Below, one piece after another: positions 57,077-57,596 of a DNA stretch of 57,596 bases. The translations under genes were made by a program, and so were the position numbers. The notes beneath the pieces were generated by a model. The model searched no databases, was not told the DNA's origin, and was given only the letters and a program-made list of their open reading frames with translations. Numbering within the stretch: position 1 is the first letter of the stretch; every line of letters starts with the position of its first letter. Origin of the DNA: Bacteroidales bacterium. GTDB lineage: Bacteria; Bacteroidota; Bacteroidia; Bacteroidales; Bacteroidaceae. The DNA is taken from positions 1 to 57,596 of the forward strand of contig JAATGU010000097.1 of the NCBI GenBank assembly GCA_015654535.1. Direction: 5' to 3'.

Positions 57077-57596
57077 ATGAAAAGAGTTATTTCATCAACC
57101 ATTTTATCACTCATATACTTCACTGTGGTCTGTGCACAAAGCAGCTTTGATCTTTCAGGGAAATGGAACTTTCAAATAGACCGGCAAGATGTGGGAATAA
57201 CGGAGCAGTGGTTTAAAAATCACTTAAAGGAAACAATCAATCTCCCGGGATCAATGCCCGAAAAACTAAGAGGAGATGATATAAGTATCCATACTCAATG
57301 GACAGGGAGTTTATATGACAGCTCCTATTATTACAATCCTTTCATGGAGAAATATAGGCAAGAAGGAAACATCAAGTTACCTTTCTTCCTTACTCCGGAC
57401 AAACATTATGTGGGGGTGGCCTGGTATCAGAAAGAAGTTGATATTCCTAAGTTTTGGAAAGGGAAACGTATCATCCTTTCACTGGAACGTCCTCACATAG
57501 AAACGACTGTTTGGGTAAATAATAAAAAGGTGGGAATGCAGAATAGTCTTTGTGTGCCCCATGTTTATGATCTGACTAATTATATGACTCCCGGTA
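57077..57596 (+). CDS. GH2 glycosidase, N-terminal part (cut by window end)
   Basis: Only the first ~173 codons are present. A signal peptide (MKRVISSTILSLIYFTVVCAQ) precedes the GH2 sugar-binding jelly-roll domain: FDLSGKWNFQIDRQDVG, NLPGSMPEKLRGDD, GVAWYQKEVDIPKFWKGKRIILSLERPHIETTVWVNNKKVGMQ. Catalytic residues lie beyond the window. GH2 members here would be beta-galactosidases or related enzymes acting on RG-I side chains. It is divergent from the GH43-like gene and carries its own PUL-box promoter. Confidence 0.88.
   Translation, partial: MKRVISSTILSLIYFTVVCAQSSFDLSGKWNFQIDRQDVGITEQWFKNHLKETINLPGSMPEKLRGDDISIHTQWTGSLYDSSYYYNPFMEKYRQEGNIKLPFFLTPDKHYVGVAWYQKEVDIPKFWKGKRIILSLERPHIETTVWVNNKKVGMQNSLCVPHVYDLTNYMTPG

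Overview
The window looks like a chromosome segment of a gut-type Bacteroides (Bacteroidetes). It is AT-rich and carries SusC/SusD pairs, a hybrid two-component system, S46 dipeptidyl-peptidases, a DUF4835/PorD-like protein, and promoters of the Bacteroides type (TTTG, 19-21 nt, TAnnTTTG). No rRNA, tRNA, transposase or CRISPR array was found.

Bases 1-26.7 kb are mostly housekeeping. A minus-strand operon led by dnaN runs dnaN, exonuclease, coaBC, DUF4835 gene, recN, rlmB and a TPR protein with a decayed trypsin-like domain. Plus-strand genes follow: a DUF3127 protein, a DUF4348-type lipoprotein, murB, a PhnP-like metallo-hydrolase and an LTxxQ-type periplasmic protein. Between the lipoprotein gene and murB lies a 22-bp tandem repeat. 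Next come a divergent threonine-catabolism pair (SDR-type threonine dehydrogenase and kbl, the latter with plsC), a DUF4369 lipoprotein, and tandem S46 peptidases. The residue at the P1-specificity position suggests one is DPP7-like and the other DPP11-like. The block ends with a metallophosphoesterase/glycosyltransferase/small HicB-like operon, corA, two thioredoxins and a perR-reverse rubrerythrin operon.

Bases 26.8-57.6 kb form a polysaccharide utilisation locus (PUL) whose enzymes point to rhamnogalacturonan-I (RG-I). It holds a 1419-aa HTCS sensor-regulator, L-rhamnose mutarotase, a trimodular GH105-CE12-GH43 enzyme, a PL11 endo-lyase, a GH95 remnant, a PL26-type exo-lyase with a DUF6250 domain, two SusC/SusD pairs, stand-alone CE12 and GH105 enzymes, a GH42 beta-galactosidase, a GH43-like enzyme and the start of a GH2 enzyme. 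In the expected scheme the lyases cut the backbone after deacetylation by CE12, GH42/GH2/GH43 enzymes trim galactan and arabinan side chains, SusC/D import oligosaccharides, GH105 removes the unsaturated uronate and RhaM handles the released rhamnose.

The most notable signals are: (1) a shared promoter box, GYAY-N6-CYATnnn, ending exactly 19 bp upstream of a TAnnTTTG -7 element in front of five PUL transcription units, a candidate operator for the HTCS AraC-type domain; (2) four TGTACA sites spaced exactly 22 bp apart upstream of the second susC; (3) a single in-frame TAA in that susC; (4) a GH95 gene cut to its N-terminus and fused by deletion to the PL11 gene; (5) the three-enzyme fusion; (6) an inverted repeat flanking the HTCS promoter. 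Everything here is from reading the sequence; no searches were run.
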